A stretch of DNA of 64,000 nt, from positions 209,022,093-209,086,092 of the forward strand of contig OX352773.1 in the NCBI GenBank assembly GCA_947095535.1. The letters are read 5' to 3'. The position numbers and the translations under genes were made by a program. Shown one piece after another: positions 1 to 11,569 of this stretch. Source of the stretch: Poecilobothrus nobilitatus (lineage: Eukaryota > Arthropoda > Insecta > Diptera > Dolichopodidae). The first letter of the stretch is position 1. Each line of letters begins with the position of its first letter. Under the pieces are notes generated by a model, which made no database searches, had not been told where the DNA came from, and saw only the letters and a list, made by a program, of their open reading frames with translations.

Positions 1-215
1 ACTTACTTACACTGGGTTAAAACACCACAACTTTTATATGAATTTAGTGAGTCATAAACCAAACAACTATGGTGTTATAACCCACTATGGTGGAACAAAA
101 CCTCTTAATAGGCTTATGAGCTGTCGGGCTATAACATGTGTCCATAAATTTAATATAATACAATTGAAGAAAATATAAGTATATATATAAGTATGTATAT
201 ATATATATATATATA
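1..215. other. Unclassified AT-rich DNA with a short inverted repeat and a TA microsatellite
   Basis: No gene is supported. A 15-bp inverted repeat (13-27 against 70-84, one mismatch, TGGGTTAWAACACCA type) encloses a 42-nt loop. From about 179 to 215 the sequence is an imperfect TA/GTA microsatellite running straight into the Helitron 5' end at 216. The inverted repeat could be the edge of an unrecognised transposon cut by the window start. Confidence 0.4.
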
Positions 216-277
216 TCTATAATATAATACACAAGATGTTGGCGAGACCTTGCCAACATGTAAAAAAATATATTTTA
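216..277 (+). mobile_element. Helitron 5'-end stub
   Basis: This 62-bp piece starts A|TCTATAATATAATAC and carries the family's subterminal hairpin, ATGTTGGC...GCCAACAT. It stops at 277, where the reversed 3' end (CTAG) of another copy begins. The same segment reappears in the opposite orientation at 2703-2766. The reading as a Helitron 5' terminus rests on the start TC after a host A and on the copy at 58833, which begins the same way. It may be the remains of an older copy into which the next element inserted. Confidence 0.55.
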
Positions 278-2766
278 CTAGAAAATCCCCTGTGCAATTG
301 CACAATTTCTATAGATTCAAAAACATTTACGGTATCATACTGACTCCCTTAATAAACTACCTAAAAATTTCATTTTTACATCAGCACCATTAAAAAAATG
401 TAGAAATCACTTACTTACTTGTAATAGAAAAAAACATAAAACAAATCTAAACACAAACAATTAAAAATGTTAGGTACAGTTTATTAATTTTTTCTCGACG
501 TTTTTTCGTGGCGGTAATTTTTAACAGTTTTTTAATCATTGAGAAAAAATGGTCCAAGCTAAAAACACATTCAGGGCAAAAGTTCGTGCCGATATCTCAA
601 AAATTGTTTGAAACAAACACCAACCGCTACGACATTTTTTTTTTTTTTTGTTACATTTAAAACAATCCCAATAATCGAAATAATTTTAATATTTGTTAAA
701 ATTTTACCAGACTCTCTATTTTTCTTTAGTTTAAAAAAAATTTTTTTATGTCGATAAAAACAGTTGTTTTCGCCGCGAAATTAATTTAATTACCAAAACT
801 ACTTTCAAGTCTTTTGCGTTTATTTTTTTTTTGCTTGAAAAAAATTTGCTGAATTTATTTTATTTAAATGTACTTTGGAAGAGGTCTTTGGTATATTTAA
901 TAAAAGATTCATGTCTCTGATAATGAAATTTCATAAATTTTCGGGGGCTTTTTTTTTGTGACAGTTGTTTTCGACAGCTTTTTAATTTAATGGTCTAATA
1001 ATAAATTAGTACAAAATTATGAATCTATTGTGAGAGAAGGCTTCTAAAATGATATTTCCTATGTTATTTTTTCTTTTTTTTTTAAGAAAAATATCCATTT
1101 CTATAATATTTAGTAAGTTTCTGATTTCTGTTATGAATTATAATTAGCTAAGTCTGCCGAATTTTATATTAATAAAAAAAATTCGAATATTTTATGTTAT
1201 ATCAAAAATTCAGCTTAAAAAATCAAAATTCCAACCTAAATAAACAAAACTACTTTAAAGTCTGTTGCGAAACTTTTACCAGCTTTTATAATAGTGAAAA
1301 CAAAATCAAGAATAAAATCGGCCTATTATTTTTTTTCTTATAAATATAAGGCTTACTATAAACTTTGCTCTTTTCACTTTCAGGTCTTTTAATTTTATTA
1401 AGAGTATTTTTATTTTTTTCATAACAAAGAGTCATTTGAAAACTGCCAGCAGAAGATTAATAATTTATTTTTAATTTACCGCTGCGACCAGTTCATAATG
1501 GATGTGGCGGTCAAATTTAAAAATTTGCTTTAAATTTTGTGTCGAAAGTACTTTTAAAAAGTAAAAGTTTGTGTCTCTGATAAGACTTTTAGTCGAAGAT
1601 TTGTGTCTCTGATAATAAAATTTTAAATTATTAAATAAATATACAGAAATAAATATCACCATTGCCAGTTTAGTTTATATTCAGTGTGAGTGGTTTATTA
1701 TAGATCTGGCTAACATCTTGTGTGTATAATATTGTGTATATTATCAGAAATTCAATCATTAATTCCTGGTATTATATTATCTGATCTGATTAATAAATAT
1801 TATTTTTTTCCATTGCTAACAATTTTATTAATGGTCTAATAATAAATTAGTACAAAATTATGAATCTTTTGTGAGAGAAGGCTTCTAAAATGATATTTTC
1901 TATGTTATTTTTTTCTTTTTTTTTTAAGAAAAATATCCGTTTCTATAATATTTAGTAAGTTTCTGACTTTTGTTATGAAATATAATTATTTAAGTCAGCC
2001 GAATTTTACATTAATAAAAAAATTTCGAATATTTTATGTTATACCAGTTCTACCGAAAATTTAGCTTAAAAGTCTAAATTTCAACCTAAATAAACAAAAC
2101 TACTTTAAAGTCTGTTACGAAGCTTTTACCAGCTTTTATACTAATGAAAACAAAATCAAGAATAAAATCGGCCTATTATTTTTTTCTTATAAATATCAGG
2201 TTTACTATAAACTTTGCTCACTCTCACTTTTTCACTTTCAGGCGTTTTAATTTTATTAAGAGTACCTATTTTTATTTTTTTTTTTTTCAAAACAAAGATT
2301 GAAAACGCCAACAGAAGATTAATAATTTATTTTTAATTTACCGCTGCGACCAGTTCATAATGGACGTGGCGGTCAAATTTAAAAATTAAAAATTTGCTGA
2401 ATTTATTTTTATTGAAAATGTGTTTTTTATGTATGTACTTTTACTTTTTTGACTGTACTCACTTTTAATGAACGGTTTGTGTCTCTGGTAATACTTCTAG
2501 TGGAAACGTGGAAAATTTGGTCACTCGTAATAATATTTACTAAATTTATTTAAATTTTTAATGAACGGTGTGTGTCTCTTGATAATACTTTGAGTCAAAG
2601 ATTTGTGTCTCTGGTAATAACATTTTAAATTATTAAATAAATATACAGAAATAACATCATTGCCAGTTTAGTTTACATTCAGTGTGAGTGTTTTATTATA
2701 GATATAAAATATATTTTTTTACATGTTGGCAAGGCCTCGCCAACATCTTGTGTATTATATTATAGA
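278..2766 (-). mobile_element. Non-autonomous Helitron, copy R, with internal duplication
   Basis: Read on the minus strand, the element begins TCTATAATATAATACAC at 2766 and ends at 281-278 with CTAG followed by host T. Nine bases before CTAG lies the palindrome TGTGCAATTGCACA, which can fold as a 5-bp stem with an AATT loop. TC start, 3' hairpin, CTRR end and A/T insertion site are the classical Helitron signature. There is no Rep/helicase coding sequence, so it would depend on an autonomous relative. The interior is duplicated with an 841-bp offset (991 matches 1832). Family-type 5' starts recur inside at 2702 and 1704. Short phrases of the type GTGTCTCTGATAATA are scattered through the body. 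No open frame worth calling was seen. Confidence 0.6.
991..2702 (-). repeat. Partial tandem duplication inside Helitron copy R
   Basis: Two long units, 991-1704 and 1832-2702, align over the stretch with the TGGTCTAATAATAAATTAG start, the GCGGTC/GACCGC block and the GTGTCTCTGATAAT phrases. The second unit has an extra block of roughly 150 bp. A 127-bp junction (1705-1831) with a degraded 5'-end-like segment separates them. Read on the minus strand, each unit begins with a Helitron-type TCTATAATAAA start. Confidence 0.6.
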
Positions 2767-2768
2767 TA

Positions 2769-4290
2769 TCTATAATAAAACATTCACATTTCACACTGAA
2801 TGTAAAGTAAACTGTTAAAGATGATATTTCAGTATATTTATTTAATAAGTTAAAATTTTATTACCAGAGACACAAATCTTTGACTTAAAGTATTATCAAG
2901 AGACACAAACATATAAGAGAAAAAAATAAATAAATTTAGTAAATATTATTACCAGAGACCAAATTTTCTACTAGAAGTATTATCAGAGACACAAACCGTT
3001 CATTAAAAGTGAGTACAGTCAAAAAAGGAAAAGTACATACTTAAAAAACACACATTTTCAATAAAAATAAATTCAGCAAATTTTAAATTTTTAAATTTGA
3101 CCGCCACATCCATTATGAACTGGTCGCAGCGGTAAATTAAAAATAAATTATTAATCTTCTGTTGGCGTTTTCAATCTTTGTTTTGGAAAAAAAAAATAAA
3201 AATAGGTACTCTTAATAAAATTAAAACGCCTGAAAGTGAAAAGAACAAAGTTTATTGTAAGCCTCATATTTATAAGAAAAAAATAATAGGCCGATTTTGT
3301 TCTTGACTTTTAAGCTAAATTCTCGGTATAACTGGTATATAACATAAAATATTCGAAATTTTTTTATTAATATAAAATTCGGCAGACTTAAATAATTATA
3401 TTTCATAACAGAAGTCTGGAACTTACCAAATATTATAGAAATGGATATTTTTCTTAAAAAAAAAAAAAAACTAACATAGAAAATATCATTTTAGAAGCCT
3501 TCTCTCACAATAGATTCATAATTTTGTACTAATTTATTATTAGACCATTAAATTAAAAAGCTGTCGAAAACAACTGTCACAAAAAAAAAGCCCCCGAAAA
3601 TTTATGAAATTTCATTATCAGAGACATGAATCTTTTATTAAATATACCAAAGACCTCTTCCAAAGTACATTTAAATAAAATAAATTCAGCAAATTTTTTT
3701 CAAGCAAAAAAAAAATAAACGCAAAAGACGTTTGAAAGTAGTTTTGGTAATTAAAGTAATTTCACGCCGAAAACAACTGTTTTTCATCGACATAAAAATT
3801 TTTTTTTAAAACTAAAGAAAAATAGAGAGTAAAATTTTAACAAATATTAAAATTATTTTGATTATTGGTATTGTTTTAAATGTAACAAAAAAAAAAAAAA
3901 ATGTTGTAGCGGTTGGTGTTGTTTGGTTTTTCGCCGGTTTTTATTGTGCACTTTATACATGTGTTTCAAACAATTTTTGAGATATCGGCACGAACTTTTA
4001 CCCTGAATGTGTTTTTAGCTTGACCATTTTTTCTCAATGATTAAAAAACTGTCAAAAATTACCGCCACGAAGAAACGGCGAGAAAAAATTAATAAACTGT
4101 ACCTAACATTTTTAATTTTATGTGTTTAGATTTGTTTTATGTTTTTTTTTTATTACAAGTAAGTAAGTGATTTCAACGTTTTTTTAATGGTGCTGATATA
4201 AAAATGAAATTTTTAGGTAGTTTATTAAGGGAGTCAGTATGATAACGTAAATGTTTTTGAATCTATAGAAATTGTGCAATTGCACAGGGG
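2769..4290 (+). mobile_element. Non-autonomous Helitron, copy F, 3' end cut short
   Basis: This copy starts TCTATAATAAAACATTC, two bases from the 5' end of copy R, so the two lie head to head. It matches copy R in reverse complement over most of its length, giving an inverted pair of about 4 kb. The 3' palindrome TGTGCAATTGCACA is present at about 4272-4285, but sequence diverges right after CAGGGGAG. The expected ATTTTCTAG terminus is missing. No coding capacity was seen. Compared with 58833-60657 it lacks an insert of roughly 340 bp near its 3' third. Confidence 0.6.
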
Positions 4291-5690
4291 AGTAATCCAT
4301 TGCTTATAGTGAAACTAGTGATGATAGTGACTGAAGTTTAGTGAAATATAAATAATAAATAACTTAGTAAATGCCACAGGAAAGGAGCAAAAAAAAAAAA
4401 AATTGGAATTAAAAAACAAGCTATAAATGCGATAATATAAAAAGGTAAGTGATATTATTTTTCCGTAAACTTGGATTACAGTTTCATTTATATAGAATAA
4501 AAATAACCTATAAGAACTTTTTTTTTCTTTAATATTTAAGTAAGATTTCAATAATTAAAACTGCTAAAACAAACAATATAGTAATAAATTTTATAATTCA
4601 AATAATTAAAAAAAATTTGAAAGATTTTCAAAAATTAAAAGTAGAATGTTAGTGTATTGCATTCTTTACGATTTTTTATTTAATAAATTCAGTGTATATA
4701 TATTTTTAATATATAATATAAAAAATTCCATTAATATATTGTAAATAGGTGTTTTAGTCTAAATATATCCTTTTGAAAGTAAGAAGAATGAAAAAGAAGG
4801 GAAATTTTCTGAGAGAACCGAATATATTTTAATTTTTTATTTATTTTATTTTATTTTTGTTACATTAGAAAAAGTTATATAAAATATTTTTAAATTAATT
4901 TTCATCATTTCTTTTATAATTTAAGCTTTGTTTTGAACATAAAATCTAATACAGATCGATCGATTTCCCATTATAACTTAAAATGATTTACATTTTGACA
5001 ATTTTTTTTTCTTTTTGCTTTTTTGTATCATAAAAACAATTTTTTTTTTTTATTTTACTAATAATTTTAAAATAATTTTTAATTTTATTTGAAAATGTAA
5101 ACATTTTAGACATTTTAGGCAATAAAATTTCTGCGAAATTTTACGTAATAAAAAAAAATATATATATATAAACATATATATAATATATATAATACGTAAC
5201 ATACTTCCAAATCGAATGTATACTCACATAATACTTATTATGAATCTCCATGTATCATACCATGGCATATTACGACATAAATCGTATATACTCGTAATCT
5301 CCCTTTTTAAGTATGTAAAGAATATTCTTTTGAAATTTATTATTTTTTAAACAGATTAACAGAATATAAAATTAGTCATTAGTTGGAAATCTGTTTTTTT
5401 TTTTAGATTTTATAAAAAACGTATAACATCATTTTCCTTTTAGATTTTCCAATTTTTCAAATTAACATTGTGAAGTGTAATTCGTATTGTTAAGAAACAA
5501 TTTTTTCACTTGTGATATTTTTTTTCCTAATAATAAATGGCTTCAATAAATTGGTTTTTTATTAGAAATCACATGTTATAGCATCTAATTTTAAGCAATG
5601 AAAACATTTAAAAGAGCTATAAAAAGAATTTTTCTGAAGAACTTTAAGAATAAATCCTATAAATTACGGATAGGTAGATGAGATAGTAAA
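4291..5690. other. AT-rich stretch without recognisable gene
   Basis: Contains poly-A/T tracts and a TA/CATATA microsatellite around 5155-5195. I see no open frame, RNA gene or repeat edge that I can name. Confidence 0.5.
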
Positions 5691-5694
5691 ATGG

Positions 5695-6450
5695 ATAGTA
5701 AACAGCGGCAGATACTAACTTTAGACCCGTTGTGATACTCTGCATCAGTTTTCTCCTAATTAAACAATTGGAAGTTTATTACAAAACGCTTATTAGAAAA
5801 TCAATTCTATCTGTAATCGTTCACCTCCGATATATTGAGAAAGGCTATAAAAAGAATTTCTTCAGAAACTTTATTATTTTTACAGTAAAAGCCTGGTGTT
5901 CAAACAAAAGATGAAGAATTGATTCCTCTTCTTCTTCATCTTTACAGCTTCAGCAAAAGTCATATAAGGGAAGTCCTAATCTTCTGGCATGTCTATCGAT
6001 CGGACATTAGTTTGTTCCCATTACATTTGCGATATTGCAACGATAAAATTAGGGATAAAAGTTTATTTGATCGTTTGAGATCCAATATAAGTCAGGCCTG
6101 TTGGGCTGCATAGCACAAATATTAATAGAAACAACCTACCGCCTTGTGAGTATATTGGCTTGTTGTTGTAATCAATATTTACAAGTTGTAATATTAAACC
6201 AAAGATTGTTCTTTCCCGAATGAATTATGGAAGATTTGTACGACTCGTAGCAAGCTTATCAGCTTACAATTGTCTAAAAAACCACTATATGTTCGGGTAG
6301 TTAAGATTGATATTGAAAACTTCATCAAGTTCATTTAAGAATGAAAGTGACTGAAATCCGTTAAACTCACCGAATGCGGCGTTCAGGCCTTGATGGCAAC
6401 TTGATTATTCGTTTGAACTTTTCTAGTAGAGAACTCTATATTAGAGTTAA
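5695..6450 (-). pseudogene. LINE (I/R1/jockey-type) ORF2 3' fragment with RNase H tail
   Basis: This is a degraded 3' end of a non-LTR retrotransposon on the minus strand. The best-preserved part reads DRHARRLGLPLYDFC (about 5999-5950), then a stop, SCKDEEEEES and ILHLLFEHQAF (to about 5885). That layout is known from insect LINEs: the C-terminal RNase H region is followed by a GxHAxRLGLP segment and a cysteine-containing DEEE...HLL.ECPAF knuckle. Upstream (6000-6450) fragments such as NIANVMG sit where the usual LTGH segment lies, but frameshifts and stops prevent a continuous reading. Below 5880 an untranslated tail includes GAGTATCACAACGGGTCTAA, like the 3' UTR of such elements. It cannot encode a working protein. 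The exact clade is uncertain. Confidence 0.65.
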
Positions 6451-6784
6451 TTAGACGTAAGATATAAACGAAAAGATATAAAATTACACAGAATTAAAAC
6501 AATTTTTATGGCGCTCTAGTTTTATTTAATAATTTTCTGCTAAGATAGAACAATGGAGAGCACAAAATTTCGGCTCTTTCTTATTACATATTTCGTTATT
6601 TTTCTATTTCAAAAATAAATTAAAATACTTATTATAAATAATAAAAATTTGATATTTGATTCGACTTTTATTTGATTTGATTTTTGCTATCATTTAATTT
6701 TTCACAAATATGTCAGGATAGTAAGATAAGTTAACAAAAAATCTAGAATACTAGTTATTATTCAATTCAAACCCTCGGTTAAAT

Positions 6785-6928
6785 CCAGATATGGGTTTAA
6801 GATACTAGTTTATATGGTTAAAGAAATAGTATATAATTTGGTTCATAATTTTCGACCCAGATATGGGTTTTAGACGGTTTATATGGATTAAGACGTAGTA
6901 TAATTTGGTTCATAATTTTCGACATTTA
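6785..6928. repeat. 72-bp tandem duplication
   Basis: Two adjacent copies begin CCAGATATGGGTTT at 6785 and 6857, each ending near TTTGGTTCATAATTTTCGA. A smaller duplication follows (CATTTAAAAGAACATTG at 6923 and 6951). These look like slippage duplications. Confidence 0.8.
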
Positions 6929-6959
6929 AAAGAACATTGTTTAATGATAACATTTAAAA

Positions 6960-9490
6960 GAACATTGCTGCTTGATATTATCTAAAACATTTTCTTTTAG
7001 GATAACTTTTAAACAACTTTCTTTATAAAGTTAACCTTTGCTATTACATCAAAACAAAGTAATAATAATTTATAAATTAATTATTTTTCAGAAGTACTTT
7101 AAATGATAAATAAAATTTAATAAGACAAGACTTCAAATAAAAGAATTCCATTAACTATATTAATTAGTACATTATAATACTATTAAAGTAATAGAAAAAA
7201 TTATGAATTATGAAAAAAATGATCCTAATAAATTTAAAAAGGATAATCTAGTGTTACAAATCTTTAAGGAATTAATGTGAATTTTTAAAAAGCAAATTAT
7301 GTATCTTTTTTTTATTTTAATAATATAATATCAGAAAACAGTACAATCAAACAAAGTAATAATCAAAATGATTGAAAATAATGATAAAAATCATTATTTG
7401 CAATTGGTATAATTCCCTATATATATTCTCAAGATTATTTTACTATCTATAATATATCTAATAAAAATATAAAAAAAAAAGAACAAAAACAAATACAAAA
7501 CAAATTCTTTAAAGAGAAAAATAAACAGTAAACTTTGGCATTTTAACTTAATGTATTTGTTTCACTAAGCGGAAAATTTATGTAAGTATATTTTTTCCAA
7601 GGTAAATATGATGAAAAATTTCAACAGAAAAATTTATTTCATATACTAAATTATATACGATATAGGTATACATTTTACAATCACAAAATATACTTAATTT
7701 CTAACTGGCACACATAAAAAAACACACGCATTTTTTTTTTTTTTTTCCAAATAAATAAAATTTATGTACTTTCAAATATAACATGACAGATACACTTGAG
7801 ATATTTTACCGTTATGTTGTGTAACTATAAATAAAACAAAAAAAAAAAAAACAAGTATATAAAAAAAAATTTTAATTTATTTTTTTTTTTTGCCCTAATA
7901 TTATGGTATCAAACAAAATCGTAAATTTGAAAATCGAAATTTTTGAAAAAAAATTAAAATCAAAAATAATGAAAAATTAATTTAGAAAATCTACTATAGA
8001 TAAATTATATCGTTAAGCTTAAATATAAATGTATGTGGTTAAACTAAAGAAGAAGGGAATCAATATAATGTCGTAAAAAATAGGGGCAAATTATTTTAAT
8101 GGTCCTTAAATAAATAATATTTTAATTGGGATTGGATACTTCTTTAATATTTAAATAAAAAAAAATAAAAAATAAATTAAAAAAAGTATATGTCGCCATT
8201 TTCAATAAAATCAAAAAATTTTACAATCTTTTAACCATTTGTTGCAAATAATTCATGTTGTAACTTTTACCAGATTCAAAGTATTCTTGGTAATATGTTT
8301 TTTAAGCAAAAATTTTATTTTTCTTAAATACTTCCTCAATTAATTTAAGTAGACCTCTTATCTCTTACTTCTTCACTACTCTAAGGAAAGTAGTTAAGAG
8401 GTATTAAACATTATTTTCCCAAAAAATGAAAAAATAAATCTTAATTAATTAAGATTAAGAAATCTTAATAAGAGGTATTAATTTGAATTACTCTCTCTTA
8501 TTCATCTTTTATCAAACATTATTCTTCATATATGACCCATATGGAACTCCTAGTATGATATCATAATAAAGTTTAACTATATAATTTTGTTTGTACTAAG
8601 TGCAATATGCTTCTAATGGAGTCTTTAAAACTACAAGATACTGTACAAAATCGAACATACATATATCAATATTTAGAGATTTTACTAGAGAATATTTACA
8701 TCAGACAGACATCAGACAGGAAAAATTAAAAATACTTATCTAAATTTTTAAGTCTTAATAAACAAAAAAGAATGAAACCTAAGAAAATCTAAAACAAAAC
8801 ACTATAATCAAGAAGAAAAGTGAAAATAGGTATAATAGTATACAGAAATATGCAGTAAAATACATTTATGTGCATATACGTATATCATTTTCATACGTGT
8901 TAGAAATGTTGCTTCAACTAAAATTGAATTGTAATATATTTATAAATTATAATCACAGTATTTTGGTACATATTTTACCCTTCGAGGTAGTTTCATTATT
9001 TATAAGTTACTGGAATAAAAAATTTTCACTCTTGCTGTAATGAAATCGATTTAACGTTTCTTAATTTACTTAAACATTTGCTATAAAATTGTAAAACGTA
9101 TTTTATATCAGAAACAATAATTAATGTATGTGTGAATAAAAAATATCCCATATTTTTTAAAATTTAAATTACATACATATGTGTTTCATTTAAAACTAAA
9201 TAGTATAAAATAAAATAATACTAGTATTCGCCCGCCCCTCGAAATTCGAGGTGTTTTAATTAGCAATTACAATACAATATATACAGTATAGTTTCTTTAT
9301 GATTTTATTTAAAATGTAAAAATACAATTTTCAATAATTAAAGCCTTTATGAATTTAAAATTTCTTTGTAAATAATATTTTTTGTAAAAACACGATTATT
9401 ATTATCTTTTAGAAGTTGCCCTTGATTTATTGAGTATTGGAAACTCAATACATACCTATTATATATGTATATATTATAAGAAGCCTAAGA
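6960..9490. other. AT-rich stretch without recognisable gene
   Basis: Homopolymer-rich sequence. A 15-bp palindrome CCTCGAAATTCGAGG sits near 9237 in the only locally GC-rich patch. No coding or repeat call is supported. Confidence 0.45.
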
Positions 9491-9494
9491 TGAT

Positions 9495-9590
9495 AAATCA
9501 TTGAGTAAAAGGGTTTTAAATATCTATTTTATACAGATTAAATATTATTATGATATTATGATATGTAAGAATTTTTTTCGTTTAAAATAT
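9495..9590 (+). repeat. Direct repeat, copy 1 (partner at 10009)
   Basis: AAATCATTGAGTAAAAGGG, a TTTTAAATATCT block and ACAGATTAAATATTA are repeated at 10009-10088 with small differences. The second copy runs straight into the long hairpin at 10064. This copy lacks the hairpin, so it may show the sequence before the foldback formed or arrived. Confidence 0.6.
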
Positions 9591-10063
9591 AAAAAAAAAA
9601 ACAAAAAAAAAAACAGAACTGAATCGAACTTGCAAAATCAAAAAGCAACTATTAATAACCCCACACTCTACCACTGTACTAAACACTAAATTAAAATTTT
9701 AATCTTTATAATCAGTTATCTTGTGAAATTCCTACTCCTACCATACAACCAATATTTTAAAATTTTTAATCGAAAAGAAAAATAAAACAAAAATTTAACG
9801 GAATCAAAGACCATCTTTTTTAAAAATGTTTAATATAGGTATAGATTATACATATTATATGATACATATGTATATACTTTACATGGGTTTTTTATAAAAA
9901 TGGAAAATTATTAATGAAAATTAGAAAATTTTGGAAAAATATTAATTTTGTAAGATGGCTATACTGAATATTTATCATTTAAAAAGAAAAAAATGAAAGT
10001 TGGTTGGTAAATCATTGAGTAAAATGGTTTTAAATGTCTGTCATTTACAGATTAAATATTATG

Positions 10064-10507
10064 ATGTAAAAAAAATATTTTTTAAAATATGCTTTTAGCA
10101 AAACCGAATTCGCCCCCTAAAAAGTAGAAAATAAAATTGATTGCAAAACTTTAGCTTTTTGGACTGTTATAATATAAAAGTGAATTGCTAGTGCAAGCAT
10201 TTTGGACTGTTATAATATAAAAGTGAATTGCTAGTGCAAGCATTTTGGACTGTTATGATATAAAAGTAAATTGCTGGAATAAAAAAGAAACACGAACCCA
10301 ACCACGAAATTTCCCAGATTTTTATTTAACCTTATTCCAGCAATTTACTTTTATATTATAACAGTCCAAAATGCTTGCACTAGCAATTCACTTTTATATT
10401 ATAACAGTCCAAAAAGCTAAAGTTTTGCAATCAATTTTATTTTCTACTTTTTAGGGGGCGAATTCGGTTTTGCTAAAAGCATATTTTAAAAAATATTTTT
10501 TTTACAT
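10064..10507. repeat. Near-perfect long inverted repeat (hairpin) with 43-bp tandem unit
   Basis: The right arm (10331-10507) is the reverse complement of the left arm (10064-about 10279) almost base for base. Each arm carries a block with GCGAATTC/GAATTCGC and GGGGG, then tandem copies of a 43-bp unit starting GGACTGTTATAATATAAAAG. The left arm has three units (10161, 10204, 10247) and the right arm two, so the arms differ by one unit plus a few bases. About 50 nt form the loop. The near identity implies a recent origin. A transcript would fold into a duplex of roughly 170 bp. It could be a foldback transposon or a hairpin-RNA locus; no coding potential. Confidence 0.85.
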
Positions 10508-11174
10508 ATTATTTTATTTTAAATGGAATTTAAAAATTGTCCAAAAATAAATTAAAATAACCAATATAGACTATCAAAATATATTCACTTCAACGTGTGA
10601 TTGTTGCATAGAAAGGATTATAATCCTACCATTAATAAAGTTATAAATAAAAAATCACTGGTTTACGTTTTCAGACGTTGTTGTTGAAAAGTGTGAACTA
10701 CTTATATAGTTATTTAAAGTCAATTAAAATCATTTTTTAAGAACGAAAAACGGCTTAATATCAGTACGTAAGTTGCCGATCTATTTGAATCTAAAGCTCA
10801 GCTCTGTCAGCATCAAAAAGACTCGGCCTCTGCCAGATCAAAATATTATATAAAATATAATAATATAATATGAATAATATAATTAAAATTCAATATACAA
10901 GTATATTTTGACATCTGATATCCACACCTCAAAATTATAAATGATTTAGTTGCTCATCACATTGTACGTAATGGGGAAATCAAAATAAACAAAATAAATA
11001 AATAATATTGAAATTTATGACAAAAATATAAAAAAAAATTATCCTACAATCAACTTTGCAGACTAATTAAAAGCTCATAAAAAATGGAGAACTTTGTCAT
11101 AATTATGCAATAAAATTCAGTTTTTTCTAAGATTTTTTAATATTTTATAGCAGATATAAACAAAAAACAAAATC
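10508..11174. other. AT-rich stretch, unassigned
   Basis: A locally less AT-rich block at 10770-10845 (around CAGCTCTGTCAGCATC) does not give a convincing open frame on either strand. Nothing else is recognisable. Confidence 0.4.
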
Positions 11175-11565
11175 AGGTGTCTTCACCACAGGACCGACCG
11201 CTATTATACGAAAAGTATTTTTTTTATTCAATAACAAAAAATAAGCAAAGATAAAAATATATTATGTATGTACATCCATTCATACATCCATTTACATTAT
11301 TATGTAAGTGCATGATTTTTTTTTCATCCAAATATATTAGAAGTAAAAAATAATAAAAACTGTAAACAAATATAAAAGAAACATAAGATTAATATTTGAA
11401 TCTGCTAACAAAAATTTTACAGTTTGAAATTTGTGTTATCAACAAAAGAATAATATGCATAGTTACATGTATTAACTAGTATATAAATTTTTAGAAATAT
11501 AAAACAAAAAAATAAAAAAAAATTGTTCATATAAATCCTTATGGCGTGTTTTAAAAAAAAACAAG
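11175..11565 (+). repeat. Unclassified interspersed repeat, left part (split copy)
   Basis: Begins near GGTGTCTTCACCACAGG with ACCGACCGCTATTA. It matches the reverse complement of 23935-24410, including CTGTAAACAAATA, the CTGCTAACAAAAATTTTA block and the TTGTTCATATAAAT end. The remainder of the same repeat resumes at 12750 after a DINE-like insertion. Class unknown: no terminal repeats or coding sequence identified. Confidence 0.65.
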
Positions 11566-11569
11566 TAAA

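Noticed and set aside
5919..6113. Plus-strand frames over 5732-6113
   Set aside because: They are antisense to the LINE RNase H tail, which explains the coding-like composition.
10770..10845. A possible host exon in a less AT-rich patch
   Set aside because: Neither strand gives an open phase bounded by plausible splice sites.
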